Source: Gordonibacter urolithinfaciens (GTDB lineage Bacteria; Actinomycetota; Coriobacteriia; Coriobacteriales; Eggerthellaceae). From it: 64,000 nucleotides of DNA. Under the pieces are notes generated by a model. It did not search any database. It was not told where the DNA came from and saw only the letters and a program-made list of their open reading frames with translations. Every line of letters begins with the position of its first letter. Position 1 is the first letter of the stretch. Shown here piece by piece: positions 27,259 through 35,556 of the stretch. The position numbers and the translations under genes are program-made. Where the stretch lies: assembly GCF_900199375.1 (NCBI RefSeq), contig NZ_LT900217.1:806001-870000 (forward strand), written 5' to 3'.

Positions 27259-27993
27259 TTAAGCATGCCTCGGATCGACCCGCATCGCGCGCGTCAGCAG
27301 GGCGCATCCGAGCTTTCGGGCATCCGATGCGGCCACCGGCTCGCCGAGGAACATCCACGCATGCGCGCCGTTGCCCGACCGCGAGCGTTCGATGGCGACG
27401 GGCACGCCCTCCCGCTCGCACACGCTCCGAAACGCGCCCACCGCCTGCTGCCAGTCGTCCTTGTCGAAGTCGGCCGCGAGCACGCGCATCTTGTCGTCAT
27501 CAACAAGCGGATAACCCGCGACGATTCCCACGCCATCCCGTCCCGAGCCTCGGAAATGCGCCAGCAGCGCAGCGTCGTCGAGCGGCAAGAACTCGCGGTT
27601 CGCACAGTCCGCGCACTTGACGCGGGGCTTTCCGCACACGCTGCCCTTCCACTCGTTGGCGCATGCGGGCGTGTAGCCGACACGCCCCGTCTTCTTGTTG
27701 AAGTAGCTTTTCGCGTGCACGTCGCTGCGCATGGCGAACAGCGAGTTGAACAGCGCGAGCTTCTCGGCGGATGAGCTCGCCGAGGTCACGACGCCTTCGT
27801 CCGCCAACCGGCTCGCCTCGAAACGAGCGCGCCCCGCCTCCCACGTTTCGCAGGTCGCGTAGCGCCTCGCGCCGTCGAGAGCCTCGCACACCACGACCTC
27901 GCCATCGACCGTCGCCGAAGCCAGCTTCTCGACGAAGCGATACTCGACGCCGGCGATCAGCGTGCGTGCGGCCTGCGGCGAACCATCGTCCAT
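27259..27993 (-). pseudogene. Truncated TOTE-type archaeo-eukaryotic primase gene (5' fragment)
   Basis: 244 residues. Residues about 65-240 match the primase domain of TOTE conflict-system proteins: four cysteines (ACANEWKGSVCGKPRVKCADC), FLPLDDAALLAHFRG, then LAADFDKDDW with the metal-binding Asp pair and IERSRSGNGAHAWMFL. In full-length relatives a helicase and nuclease follow; here the frame stops 7 residues after LLTRAM, close to the ribbon-helix-helix gene. The abrupt end suggests that arrival of the hsd block deleted the remainder. A free-standing primase cannot be excluded. Confidence 0.65.
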
Positions 27994-28094
27994 GCGGGCT
28001 CCCGTCTCGAAGAACAGCTCGCATCAGAATACTACGAGGGGGACTCGACCCGCAATTGCCCCTCGCAACCTCGGTGATACCTAGTCGACCTTAC

Positions 28095-29153
28095 TCAACC
28101 AACGTCCGAGCAGTGCGCCTCCCTCGCAAAGTGCGTCTCCGCGATTTCGTCAAGCTGCATGCGTATGCTTTCGAACGGCAATCCCAGATCGAGCGTGCGC
28201 ACGCTTATGCGGTTGCCGCTCATCCGGTAGACCCCATCGGGCTGAATCTCTTCGTCCGTCTTGGCGTAGAGCAGCAGGCCCGATACAGTATGCGGCACTT
28301 CGGCAAGCTCGGCCTCCTTGTTCTTCACGTAGGCGAAGATCTGATATAGGTTGCCTGAATGGATGCTGCGCTTGTCGAACCGCCGCTGGGTCGTGCATGA
28401 GTAGTACTTCGCGTCGATGATGAGCACAGCGCCCCCGTGACAAAGCATGACATCGCTCTTCATCGTTGGCAACAGGTCGTCGAAATCATCGTCGAGAGCC
28501 CAACCGATACAAGAAGCTTGAGCGGCAAGCTCCGGATGCTCCTGCCGATAGTATTCCAGGATGAACTTTTCATACAGACGGCTCATGCGTTGCTCGTCAA
28601 AGAAGTCCATGAGCTTGGCACTTCCATCTGCCTGCGTCTGGAGCAGCCCTTTGGCAACAAGCCAGCACACGCCCATGAGCATGCGGTATGTCTGGTTATT
28701 CCGATCGAAACGCATATGCCAATCTACCGTGGCGAGGTCAACGTCGCGCACATCGGAAAAGAAGACCATCAGGCTCCTGAGTTCCTTCTTGCGAGCCTTG
28801 CTTATGTCGGCGTGAAGAAGCAACCTGCACGTCGCCTTGAGGATGCCGTTCATGCGCGTGTCCACGCTGAATTCGTCATAGGCGCATATCATCTGTCGGC
28901 GCATCACGCTGCGCGTCTTCACCGACTCAGACACCTCGATCTTGCCCCGCAGGGATGAGATCGCCTCGGTACGGTCCATATACTCGCGCCCCAACCCGCG
29001 TTTGATCTGCGAGCTTATGCCTCGCGAAAGGATGGCCGCGCAAAGCTCCGCTGCGTTGTCAAACTGCTCGGTTGCAACGTCGCGGTAACCCCGCCCTCTC
29101 AGCACCTGGAAAGCATACGCCAGCATGTGGTAGATATTCTGAATGCGGATCAT
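28095..29153 (-). CDS. mcrC: McrC-like subunit of McrBC restriction system
   Basis: 352 residues starting at the ATG that overlaps the mcrB stop (ATGA). Residues 1-200 are the McrC helical part (IRIQNIYHMLAYAFQVL is a family hallmark); the PD-(D/E)xK nuclease core lies at about 235-275 with KSDVML and VLIIDAKYY. McrC supplies the nuclease of the GTP-driven, modification-dependent restriction complex. Both catalytic elements look intact. Confidence 0.9.
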   Translation of the reverse strand: MIRIQNIYHMLAYAFQVLRGRGYRDVATEQFDNAAELCAAILSRGISSQIKRGLGREYMDRTEAISSLRGKIEVSESVKTRSVMRRQMICAYDEFSVDTRMNGILKATCRLLLHADISKARKKELRSLMVFFSDVRDVDLATVDWHMRFDRNNQTYRMLMGVCWLVAKGLLQTQADGSAKLMDFFDEQRMSRLYEKFILEYYRQEHPELAAQASCIGWALDDDFDDLLPTMKSDVMLCHGGAVLIIDAKYYSCTTQRRFDKRSIHSGNLYQIFAYVKNKEAELAEVPHTVSGLLLYAKTDEEIQPDGVYRMSGNRISVRTLDLGLPFESIRMQLDEIAETHFAREAHCSDVG

Positions 29154-31330
29154 TTGATGGCCCTGCGCAGCGCATCGGCCCATTCACGCACTTTGGACGG
29201 CTCGTCGAACCAGTACTCCCTCAACAGAGGCACCAGCTCGAACTCCACGATCGCAGAGAGCGCCGCATCAGTCACATCTTCGACCCTGAGTCCGCAGAAA
29301 TAGCTATGGCCGATGCAAAAGCCCTCGCCCAGAGAATCATCGTCAGCTATTGCCGCGTTCAACCGCACAACACATGAGACGAGCTCGTTAAACTTGGGGC
29401 TTGAAAGTCCGTCGCGATATTCGGCGAAGCCGTCAGAACCGAACCCGGGCCTCAGGTCGACGAACGCGAAACGACGGCGCAGCGCGTAATCAAGCATCGC
29501 GAGCGATCGGTCCGCTGTGTTCATCATGCCGATGAGGTAAACATTGCTCGGTACATAGAAGAGTTCGCGCGAGTACAGCAGTTGCAATTTGTTCTTAGGT
29601 CCGCGTTTATCATTCTCGATGAGCATAAACAACTCGCCGAAGATTTTTGAGAGGTTGCCACGATTTATCTCGTCGATGACGAAAAAGTAGTCATTATCTT
29701 CATCTTCAGCTGCCTTTTTGCAAAAGCTGTAGAAAGCGCCCTTGGTCAGTTCAAACCCTGCAGCAGAAGGACGGAAGCCTTCGATGAAGTCCTCGTAGCT
29801 GTAGCTTTGGTGAAACTGCACTATCATCACGCGATCGACGTCCTTCGCGCCCATCATCGAGTACGCAAGCCTCTTGGCCACGAACGTCTTGCCAACGCCT
29901 GGAGCGCCTTGCAAGATGACGTTCTTCTTGGAGCTCAGCACGTTCGTAAGAGCCTCATAAGCCGTCTCGTCCATGTACACTTCAGCCAAGAAATCCTCTG
30001 CACCGTACAAAGGGTATTCGAGCGCAACAACTCCCTCCTCCCCCACGGCGGCGTCTTCGAAAAAGGGATCTATTTTGGCCAGAAAGTCAGGATAGTCGGT
30101 CATATCGGTAAGGGTCTTCATGGCAAACATCTCGCCGGTCCGCCAGCTGCCCTTATGACTCCACTTAACTTTGCGAATATTCGGATAGCGGCTTTCGCCC
30201 TCGTCGTATTCGTAATCACCGACAACTACGCCACGTCCCAAAATTTCGGTGCGCCCCCGCTTCGCGAAGACCACGTCACCAGGCTTTATATCGTGGACAA
30301 ACTGCCAGACTGCGTGGGCGGAGTTCTTTTGCGTCGTCGCGCCGCCACAAACTTCCTGCAGTTTGAGCTGCATGTCTTCCTTGGTCGCATAGCCACTCAA
30401 GTCGCCGAGATCGCACCAGCCCATCCCCATTATGCCGCGACGGTAAAACTCTTCCCACATGCTTGCACCCTCGCCAGGCGCATAAAGCCAATAATGCACC
30501 GTCTCCACGCCGGCATCGCCCAGCGCGCTTTCCTCGGCCTCCTTATCGGCGGCTTTTGCAGCAGCCTTCCTCTCTTTATTGACACGCTCGGATTCGATGA
30601 ACGCGGCATTGGAGAGAGCCGGGAAATCCTGATAGGGGCAGTCTTTCGAGCCAAGTTGGGAGCGAACGACATCGCAGATAGCGAGGTACTCTGCTCCACT
30701 CGGAATAGGCGAGCCCTTTTCTTTTGGAAAAGCGGAGGCAACAACGGGTCCCGCTGTTTTCATGTCACCCAGATACCAGCGATTACGAGAGTCGAGGCTG
30801 ACGAAGGCGTACGGTCGAACCCAATACAGGCCCATGGTAAGCTTCCACCCCAGACCGAACTGCCCGATAGTCGCGTCGTACGCCTCGACGAATTCAGCGC
30901 GATTGAGCTCACTGTCTTCCGCAGCGAGCTTAATCTCGGCTTCGAAGGTTCGCCATAGATTGTCGATGTCGTGCTCCCCACGCCGTCCATCCCCCTTAAA
31001 GGCGTAGAACGTCGCGTTGAGATTATTGAGCGTAGGAACACCTTGAAAATCTTTAGGCTGGTCTGCTTCGATTCCGAAAGCTTCCGCGAAAGCTGAGACG
31101 ATCTTTCTTCTATTGGTATCCGAGATGCCTTTGTTGAAGAGTCCGAAGACCGTATAAGGGTCGATGTCGGCAGGAGTTGATGAGCTATCGAGTTTCGGGA
31201 GCTTCATGTCGACTCCCTCGTAGAGAGACAGAAGCTTGTTCATCAGGCTGCGGCGATCATTTTTGAACGTCAATAGCTTGTCCGCCAACCTTGAATAGAA
31301 GCCTGTCCATGTACAATGCTCCTTCACCAT
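29150..31330 (-). CDS. mcrB: McrB-like GTPase with an EVE/PUA-like domain
   Basis: 726 residues from the second ATG, which has AGAAGGGG 7 nt upstream; the first ATG has no ribosome site. Residues 1-240 are helical and not recognised. Residues about 275-380 (VHYWLYAPGEGASMWEEF to GRGVVVGDY) look like an EVE/PUA-like domain that could read modified bases. The AAA+ motor follows: Walker A GAPGVGKT (about 475), FFVIDEINRG, and the McrB signature MNTADRS (about 602). GTP hydrolysis drives translocation that activates McrC. Gene pair is complete. 31331-31615 upstream holds no gene I can support. Confidence 0.9.
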   Translation of the reverse strand: MVKEHCTWTGFYSRLADKLLTFKNDRRSLMNKLLSLYEGVDMKLPKLDSSSTPADIDPYTVFGLFNKGISDTNRRKIVSAFAEAFGIEADQPKDFQGVPTLNNLNATFYAFKGDGRRGEHDIDNLWRTFEAEIKLAAEDSELNRAEFVEAYDATIGQFGLGWKLTMGLYWVRPYAFVSLDSRNRWYLGDMKTAGPVVASAFPKEKGSPIPSGAEYLAICDVVRSQLGSKDCPYQDFPALSNAAFIESERVNKERKAAAKAADKEAEESALGDAGVETVHYWLYAPGEGASMWEEFYRRGIMGMGWCDLGDLSGYATKEDMQLKLQEVCGGATTQKNSAHAVWQFVHDIKPGDVVFAKRGRTEILGRGVVVGDYEYDEGESRYPNIRKVKWSHKGSWRTGEMFAMKTLTDMTDYPDFLAKIDPFFEDAAVGEEGVVALEYPLYGAEDFLAEVYMDETAYEALTNVLSSKKNVILQGAPGVGKTFVAKRLAYSMMGAKDVDRVMIVQFHQSYSYEDFIEGFRPSAAGFELTKGAFYSFCKKAAEDEDNDYFFVIDEINRGNLSKIFGELFMLIENDKRGPKNKLQLLYSRELFYVPSNVYLIGMMNTADRSLAMLDYALRRRFAFVDLRPGFGSDGFAEYRDGLSSPKFNELVSCVVRLNAAIADDDSLGEGFCIGHSYFCGLRVEDVTDAALSAIVEFELVPLLREYWFDEPSKVREWADALRRAIK

Positions 31331-31615
31331 CGGTTTCCCCTTCTCTACCATTTACGGTTATCGGCTTGTACGAATGGTTGCTCGCAAGCTTTGCATGGAA
31401 TGACGGGACGTCAAGATTCGCCGCCCATTCCCCAGACTTAAGAAGACGTCCTTTCACTCCTCCCGTCCAATAATCTCATCCATGATACCGCTTCCCGCCG
31501 AGCAGCAAAAGCATCCCCTATTTCCCCCAAATTCGCCCTCCGGGAGGTGGACTCGCCGCGCCCGTCACGCGACAATGGCCCCGTCAACCAATCGCACCGC
31601 CCCAGGAGGCCCACC

Positions 31616-32095
31616 GTGAACCAGATAGCAACCGGCACGTTCATCGCCCGCAAGCGCAAGGAGCTCAACCTCACTCAGGCGCAGCTAGCGGAGCGCCTCA
31701 GCATCTCGAGCAAGTCCGTCTCGAAATGGGAGCGCGGCAAGTGCATGCCCGACTACGCCGTGGTGAACGAGCTGTGCGAAGCCCTCGGCATCACCGTGAG
31801 CGAGCTGCTCGACGGCGAGGAGAACGAGCGCGAGAACCTGCGCATGTACGACAACGACCAGATGATCGAGATGCTCGCACGCATCCAGCGCCTCGAGAGC
31901 CAGCGCATCACCATCATCGCCATCGCGCTCATCGTGATGGGCCTCGTTCTTCTGGCCCTCTCGCCCTTGTTCGGCGGCTCGGATTTGACCGACTTCATCA
32001 GCGGCGTGCTGTTCGGCATCGGCATCGGCACGACCCTCATCGGCGTCTTCCTGGCCACGCGCAGCGTGTTCGCATATTTAGGACAGGAGAAGTAA
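31616..32095 (+). CDS. XRE regulator with two membrane helices
   Basis: 159 residues from a GTG with AGGAGG 6 nt upstream. Residues 8-62 are an XRE helix-turn-helix (LNLTQAQLAERLSISSKSVS), then an acidic linker and two hydrophobic helices (about 97-118 and 125-150). Membrane-tethered XRE proteins of this layout are common in Firmicutes and Coriobacteria. It stands alone, divergent from mcrB; no partner is evident. Confidence 0.85.
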   Translation: MNQIATGTFIARKRKELNLTQAQLAERLSISSKSVSKWERGKCMPDYAVVNELCEALGITVSELLDGEENERENLRMYDNDQMIEMLARIQRLESQRITIIAIALIVMGLVLLALSPLFGGSDLTDFISGVLFGIGIGTTLIGVFLATRSVFAYLGQEK

Positions 32096-32209
32096 CCATC
32101 GACGCTTCTTCGCTCAAAGTTTTCCGCCTGTCCCCAAAGCGCACCTCGCGACAAGAATTTTTGTGACATACTGACGTCCATCTTCGCAAGCGATCGACGG
32201 GGGGCCGTC

Positions 32210-32513
32210 ATGCAGCTCGACCTCGGCTGGAAAAGCCCCCCCCCCGGCAAGCCTTGCCAAAGGGCTCGCCTACCAGCGCGAAGGCTGCGTGTCGGGCTTG
32301 AAGGCCAACGACAAAGGCTGGACAGCCGTCGTCGAAGGCACGTACGATTACCGCGCTTTTGTCCCCGGCGCACCCGCCGACCTGTGCGAAGCGCGCTACG
32401 ACTGCCCGTACTTCGCGGGCGGAAGACCCGTCGCGCAGGAGATGGCGGAGGACTTCAAGAAACGCTACCCGCGTCGGCGCGCGCTTATGGAGGAGCTTGC
32501 AAAGCTCGGTTGA
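32210..32513 (+). pseudogene. Decayed SWIM-like zinc-finger relic with a C10 tract
   Basis: ATG and MQLDLGWKS run into ten Cs (32236-32245); removing one C joins this start to a frame ending GLKANDKGWTAVVEG...ARYDCPYFAGGRPV (stop 32513), 100 codons in all. The second part resembles a SWIM zinc finger, where CDCPY...CKH is expected, but three of four ligands are lost (YDC; PVAQE). The tract could be phase-variable, but ligand loss argues for decay. The start has a G6 run in place of a clear Shine-Dalgarno. Confidence 0.5.
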
Positions 32514-32592
32514 GGCCGCGCATCGCAGGGCCGCCTGTGGCACAATGGACGCGAACCGATTCCGCTGCGCCGCGCGAAAGGAGAGCCGCCAT

Positions 32593-33156
32593 ATGGACGA
32601 GAACGCACCCGACGCCACAGGGCCCCGACCCGAATGCCAGGCCACCGACGCCGCGTCGGCGCAGGGCGAAGGCGCTCCGAAGAAGACGGCGGCCGAGTAC
32701 GCCGCGACCTTCAACAAGGCCGTCGACGTCGCCGAGCAGGTGCTGCGCTTCGCTCCCCTTCCCGCCGGGGCCAAGCGCGTGGCGACCCGCGCCATGCCCA
32801 CGGTGAAGAAGGCGGCGAAGGTTGCCCCCATGGTGGCGCCGGCCGCCGAGCCCTACGTGCGCAAGGCCGCCGCCAAGGCCAAAGAGGTCGCGCCCGAGGT
32901 GGCCCAGGCTGCGAAGGCGGGCGCGAAGACCGTCGCTGCAGGGGCCCAGACCGGCGCGCGGGCGGCGGCGTCGGGCGCGAAGACGGTCGCCGGGCACGTG
33001 CGCGAGACGGCCCCCAAGCTGGGGCACGCGGTGTCCGACGGGGCCAAGGCCGCCGCGACCCGCGTCCATGACGATGCCCCCAAACTCGGCCGCACCGCCG
33101 CCGACAAGGCGTCGCGCCTGACTGGCAAGTTCAAGCGCAAGAAAAAGGAGGGCTGA
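32593..33156 (+). CDS. Ala/Lys-rich low-complexity protein
   Basis: 187 residues; AAAGGAG precedes the ATG. The middle and end are repeated AAKxGAKTVAAGAQ-like units, predicted to be a long amphipathic helix with a Lys/Arg-rich C-terminus (KFKRKKKEG). No family is recognised. The composition resembles histone H1-like or envelope-associated Ala/Lys proteins; no function is assigned. Its end overlaps the ribosome site of the next gene, so the two are probably co-transcribed. Confidence 0.65.
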   Translation: MDENAPDATGPRPECQATDAASAQGEGAPKKTAAEYAATFNKAVDVAEQVLRFAPLPAGAKRVATRAMPTVKKAAKVAPMVAPAAEPYVRKAAAKAKEVAPEVAQAAKAGAKTVAAGAQTGARAAASGAKTVAGHVRETAPKLGHAVSDGAKAAATRVHDDAPKLGRTAADKASRLTGKFKRKKKEG

Positions 33157-33160
33157 AGCT

Positions 33161-33640
33161 GTGGGAGGCAACGGCGACAACGCGCAGATCGAGCTCCTCA
33201 CGGAGCGCCTGCAGGGTCGCGACAACGCAGACGCCCACGCGGCACTCAAAGAGCTCCTCGCGCTGAGCGAGGCCACCGACGCCGTCTCCGCGCACTTCGA
33301 CACGTTCGCCCGCCTGCTGTATGCGAAGAGCGCCTTCGCCCGCACGCGCGGCTTCCTGCTGATCGTCGCGAACGCACGTTGGGACGCCGAGGGGCGCACG
33401 GCCGACATCTTCGACGACCTCGCGCGCCTGTTCAGCGACCCGAAGCCCACCACGGCGCGCCAGTGCGTCCAAGCTGCGCCCGCACTCGCCCAGGCACAGC
33501 CGTCGCTCGCACCGCGCATCGCCGAAGCGCTCGAGAGCGTCGATCCCGGCCGCTATCCCGACAGCACGGCCCCGCTCGTCGCCGCCGACGTCGCCGCGGC
33601 CCTCGAGGCCGTGCGCGCACTCGGCTCGACCGCCACCTGA
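33161..33640 (+). CDS. Helical-repeat (HEAT-like) protein, unrecognised
   Basis: 159 residues from a GTG 4 bp after the preceding stop, with AGGAGG inside the preceding gene. The sequence is almost all helix (AHAALKELLALSEATDAVS; FARLLYAKSAFARTRGFLLI), consistent with HEAT-type repeats. Function unknown. Confidence 0.65.
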   Translation: MGGNGDNAQIELLTERLQGRDNADAHAALKELLALSEATDAVSAHFDTFARLLYAKSAFARTRGFLLIVANARWDAEGRTADIFDDLARLFSDPKPTTARQCVQAAPALAQAQPSLAPRIAEALESVDPGRYPDSTAPLVAADVAAALEAVRALGSTAT

Positions 33641-33754
33641 TGCGCGAACCTTAAGCCTCTTCATGGTAGAATTCATCCGAACCGAAGCCGGCCCGGCGCG
33701 ATGAGCGCCGCAAGCCGGCGAGACGCAGAGCCAACCGGACGGAGCAACCGCATC

Positions 33755-34174
33755 ATGATCAAAGAACTCGTGACCGACGAAGCCATCCTCTCGCAGCCGT
33801 GCGAGCCCGCCACCGCCGAGGACGCCGCCGTGGCGCAGGACCTGCTCGACACCCTCGCCTCGCTCGACGAGGCGGCGTGCCTGGCGGCCAACCAGATAGG
33901 CGTGGCGAAGGCCGTCGTCGTCTACCACGACGAGGACGAACAGCCGCACGTCATGTACAACCCGGTTCTCAAGCAGGCGCTCGGCGCGTACAAGACGGTC
34001 GAGGGCTGCCTCACCTTGGAGGCCGAGTCCAAGGTCACCCGCTACGAGCGCGTCAAGGTGGTCTACGACGAGCTGGTGGACGGCGCCCTGGTCAGCCGCA
34101 AGCGCGACTTCACCGGCTGGACCGCCGAGCTCATCCAGCACATGATCGACCACTGCAAGGGCAAGCTGGTCTGA
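33755..34174 (+). CDS. Peptide-deformylase paralogue 1 (HMIDH variant)
   Basis: 139 residues; GGAG lies about 10 nt upstream of the ATG. Deformylase motifs are present: I as ACLAANQIG (Gln kept), II as EGCLT (Cys metal ligand), III as HMIDH. In active enzymes motif III is HExDH; here the general-base Glu is Met. The metal site (one Cys, two His) is intact, but normal deformylation is doubtful. The paralogue at 34995 keeps Glu but loses the motif I Gln. Confidence 0.82.
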   Translation: MIKELVTDEAILSQPCEPATAEDAAVAQDLLDTLASLDEAACLAANQIGVAKAVVVYHDEDEQPHVMYNPVLKQALGAYKTVEGCLTLEAESKVTRYERVKVVYDELVDGALVSRKRDFTGWTAELIQHMIDHCKGKLV

Positions 34175-34330
34175 GGATATGAGCAACAGGAGATCCCTTT
34201 AAGCCTTGTTCTCCTGAATTATCAGCCAATGTCTACGCTCGCCTTCTCGCTCAATCAACGCAATTTGATGAAATGAGGGGACGCGTTATCCGCGCAAAAA
34301 TACGAGAGCTCCCTCGGAAAAGATCGTCTC

Positions 34331-34948
34331 ATGAATGATAGACAACGCATAAAGACAACCGTTCAGGAGTCGATAGACTATTGGTCGGGACATGTAAACG
34401 AATGCGGACTGAGCGTAGACTGGAGCGAAGCTGAAACTCACTGTTGGAGGTGTGGCTGCAAGAGAAACCTGGAGCGATGTCATATTGTGCCCCACGCCCT
34501 AGGTGGAAAAGACGAACCATCGAACATAGTTCTTCTCTGCCACCGATGCCATGCAGAAGGACCAAACGTCAACGACCCGGAAATCATGTGGGACTGGCTG
34601 AAAGCTTACGGTGTTTCATACTATGGCACGTTTTGGAAAATCGTCGGAATGAAGGAATACCGCTTCATATACAGGCACAGTGTACTGAAAGAGGCGGAGG
34701 CCATATTGGAATCTGCGGGAATCCCCGTGGATTCCCCTTTGGCACAAAAGCTTTTCAACGACCATCTCGATAGGGCAACCCAAGAAGCAAGTATTCACTA
34801 TGGGCAGCCATATTTCAACGCAGCCACGATGGCGGGCATATTCCGCGTGGCTCTCAAGAAAATGGCGAAGACCCTTGGCGTTGATTTCCCTTCGCTGCCG
34901 GAAGTCAGGGATATTGCGCACGAACCATGGTGGAGCGAGCTGACGTAG
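34331..34948 (+). CDS. HNH endonuclease-family protein
   Basis: 205 residues. Zinc-HNH motif: HCWRCGCKRNLERCHIVPHA then EPSNIVLLCHRCH (about 35-75), a CxxC...H...CxxC layout with the HNH histidine and asparagine. The remaining 130 residues are helical and unrecognised. GC (about 50%) is lower than both neighbours and it separates two deformylase paralogues, suggesting insertion. Possible restriction-like or homing role; not shown. Confidence 0.72.
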   Translation: MNDRQRIKTTVQESIDYWSGHVNECGLSVDWSEAETHCWRCGCKRNLERCHIVPHALGGKDEPSNIVLLCHRCHAEGPNVNDPEIMWDWLKAYGVSYYGTFWKIVGMKEYRFIYRHSVLKEAEAILESAGIPVDSPLAQKLFNDHLDRATQEASIHYGQPYFNAATMAGIFRVALKKMAKTLGVDFPSLPEVRDIAHEPWWSELT

Positions 34949-34994
34949 CTCAAGCTTCGTCGTGCGCCCGAAACACAACAGGAGGCTTTTGACT

Positions 34995-35405
34995 ATGATC
35001 AGGCCCATCATGACGAATCGGATGTTCCTCTCGCTGCCCTCATCGGCCGCCACGGCGGCCGACGCGCAGACGGCGCAGGACCTGCTCGACACGCTCGCGG
35101 CACACGCCCACGAATGCGTCGGCATGGCGGCCAACATGATCGGCACGGCCAAGCGCATCATCGTCTTCGACGACGGGGGCACACAGCGCGTCATGTTCAA
35201 CCCGGAAATCGTCAGCCGCTCTGGCGCGTACGAGGCCGAGGAGGGCTGCCTGTCGCTTCCTGGCAGCCGCCGCGCGACGCGCCACCGCACCATCAAGGTG
35301 CGTTTCGAGGACCGAGACTTCCAACCGCGCGAGCAAACGTTCACCGGCTTCACCGCGCAGATCATCCAGCACGAGATCGACCACTGCAACGGCATTTTGA
35401 TCTGA
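34995..35405 (+). CDS. Peptide-deformylase paralogue 2 (AANM variant)
   Basis: 136 residues; GGAGG 9 nt upstream of the ATG. Motif II EGCLS and motif III HEIDH are canonical, but motif I reads GMAANMIG where the oxyanion-stabilising Gln is expected. Shorter than housekeeping deformylases (about 160-190). It aligns end to end with the product of 33755-34174, so the two are tandem duplicates. Confidence 0.82.
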   Translation: MIRPIMTNRMFLSLPSSAATAADAQTAQDLLDTLAAHAHECVGMAANMIGTAKRIIVFDDGGTQRVMFNPEIVSRSGAYEAEEGCLSLPGSRRATRHRTIKVRFEDRDFQPREQTFTGFTAQIIQHEIDHCNGILI

Positions 35406-35556
35406 CCGACGCTCCCATAGGCGACAGAGACGGCTCCGCTCACTCGAGCCTCCCCCTCTCCACGAATCGCTGACAGCCTGCATTCGTGCGGCCGAATCCG
35501 GTAGAATGTTTCGGCGAACTTTTCAACCTGACCGATGCGCGCCGCAAGGAGAACCC

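Noticed and set aside
31257-31457. 66-residue frame across the mcrB start
   Set aside because: Overlaps mcrB in another frame; no domain.
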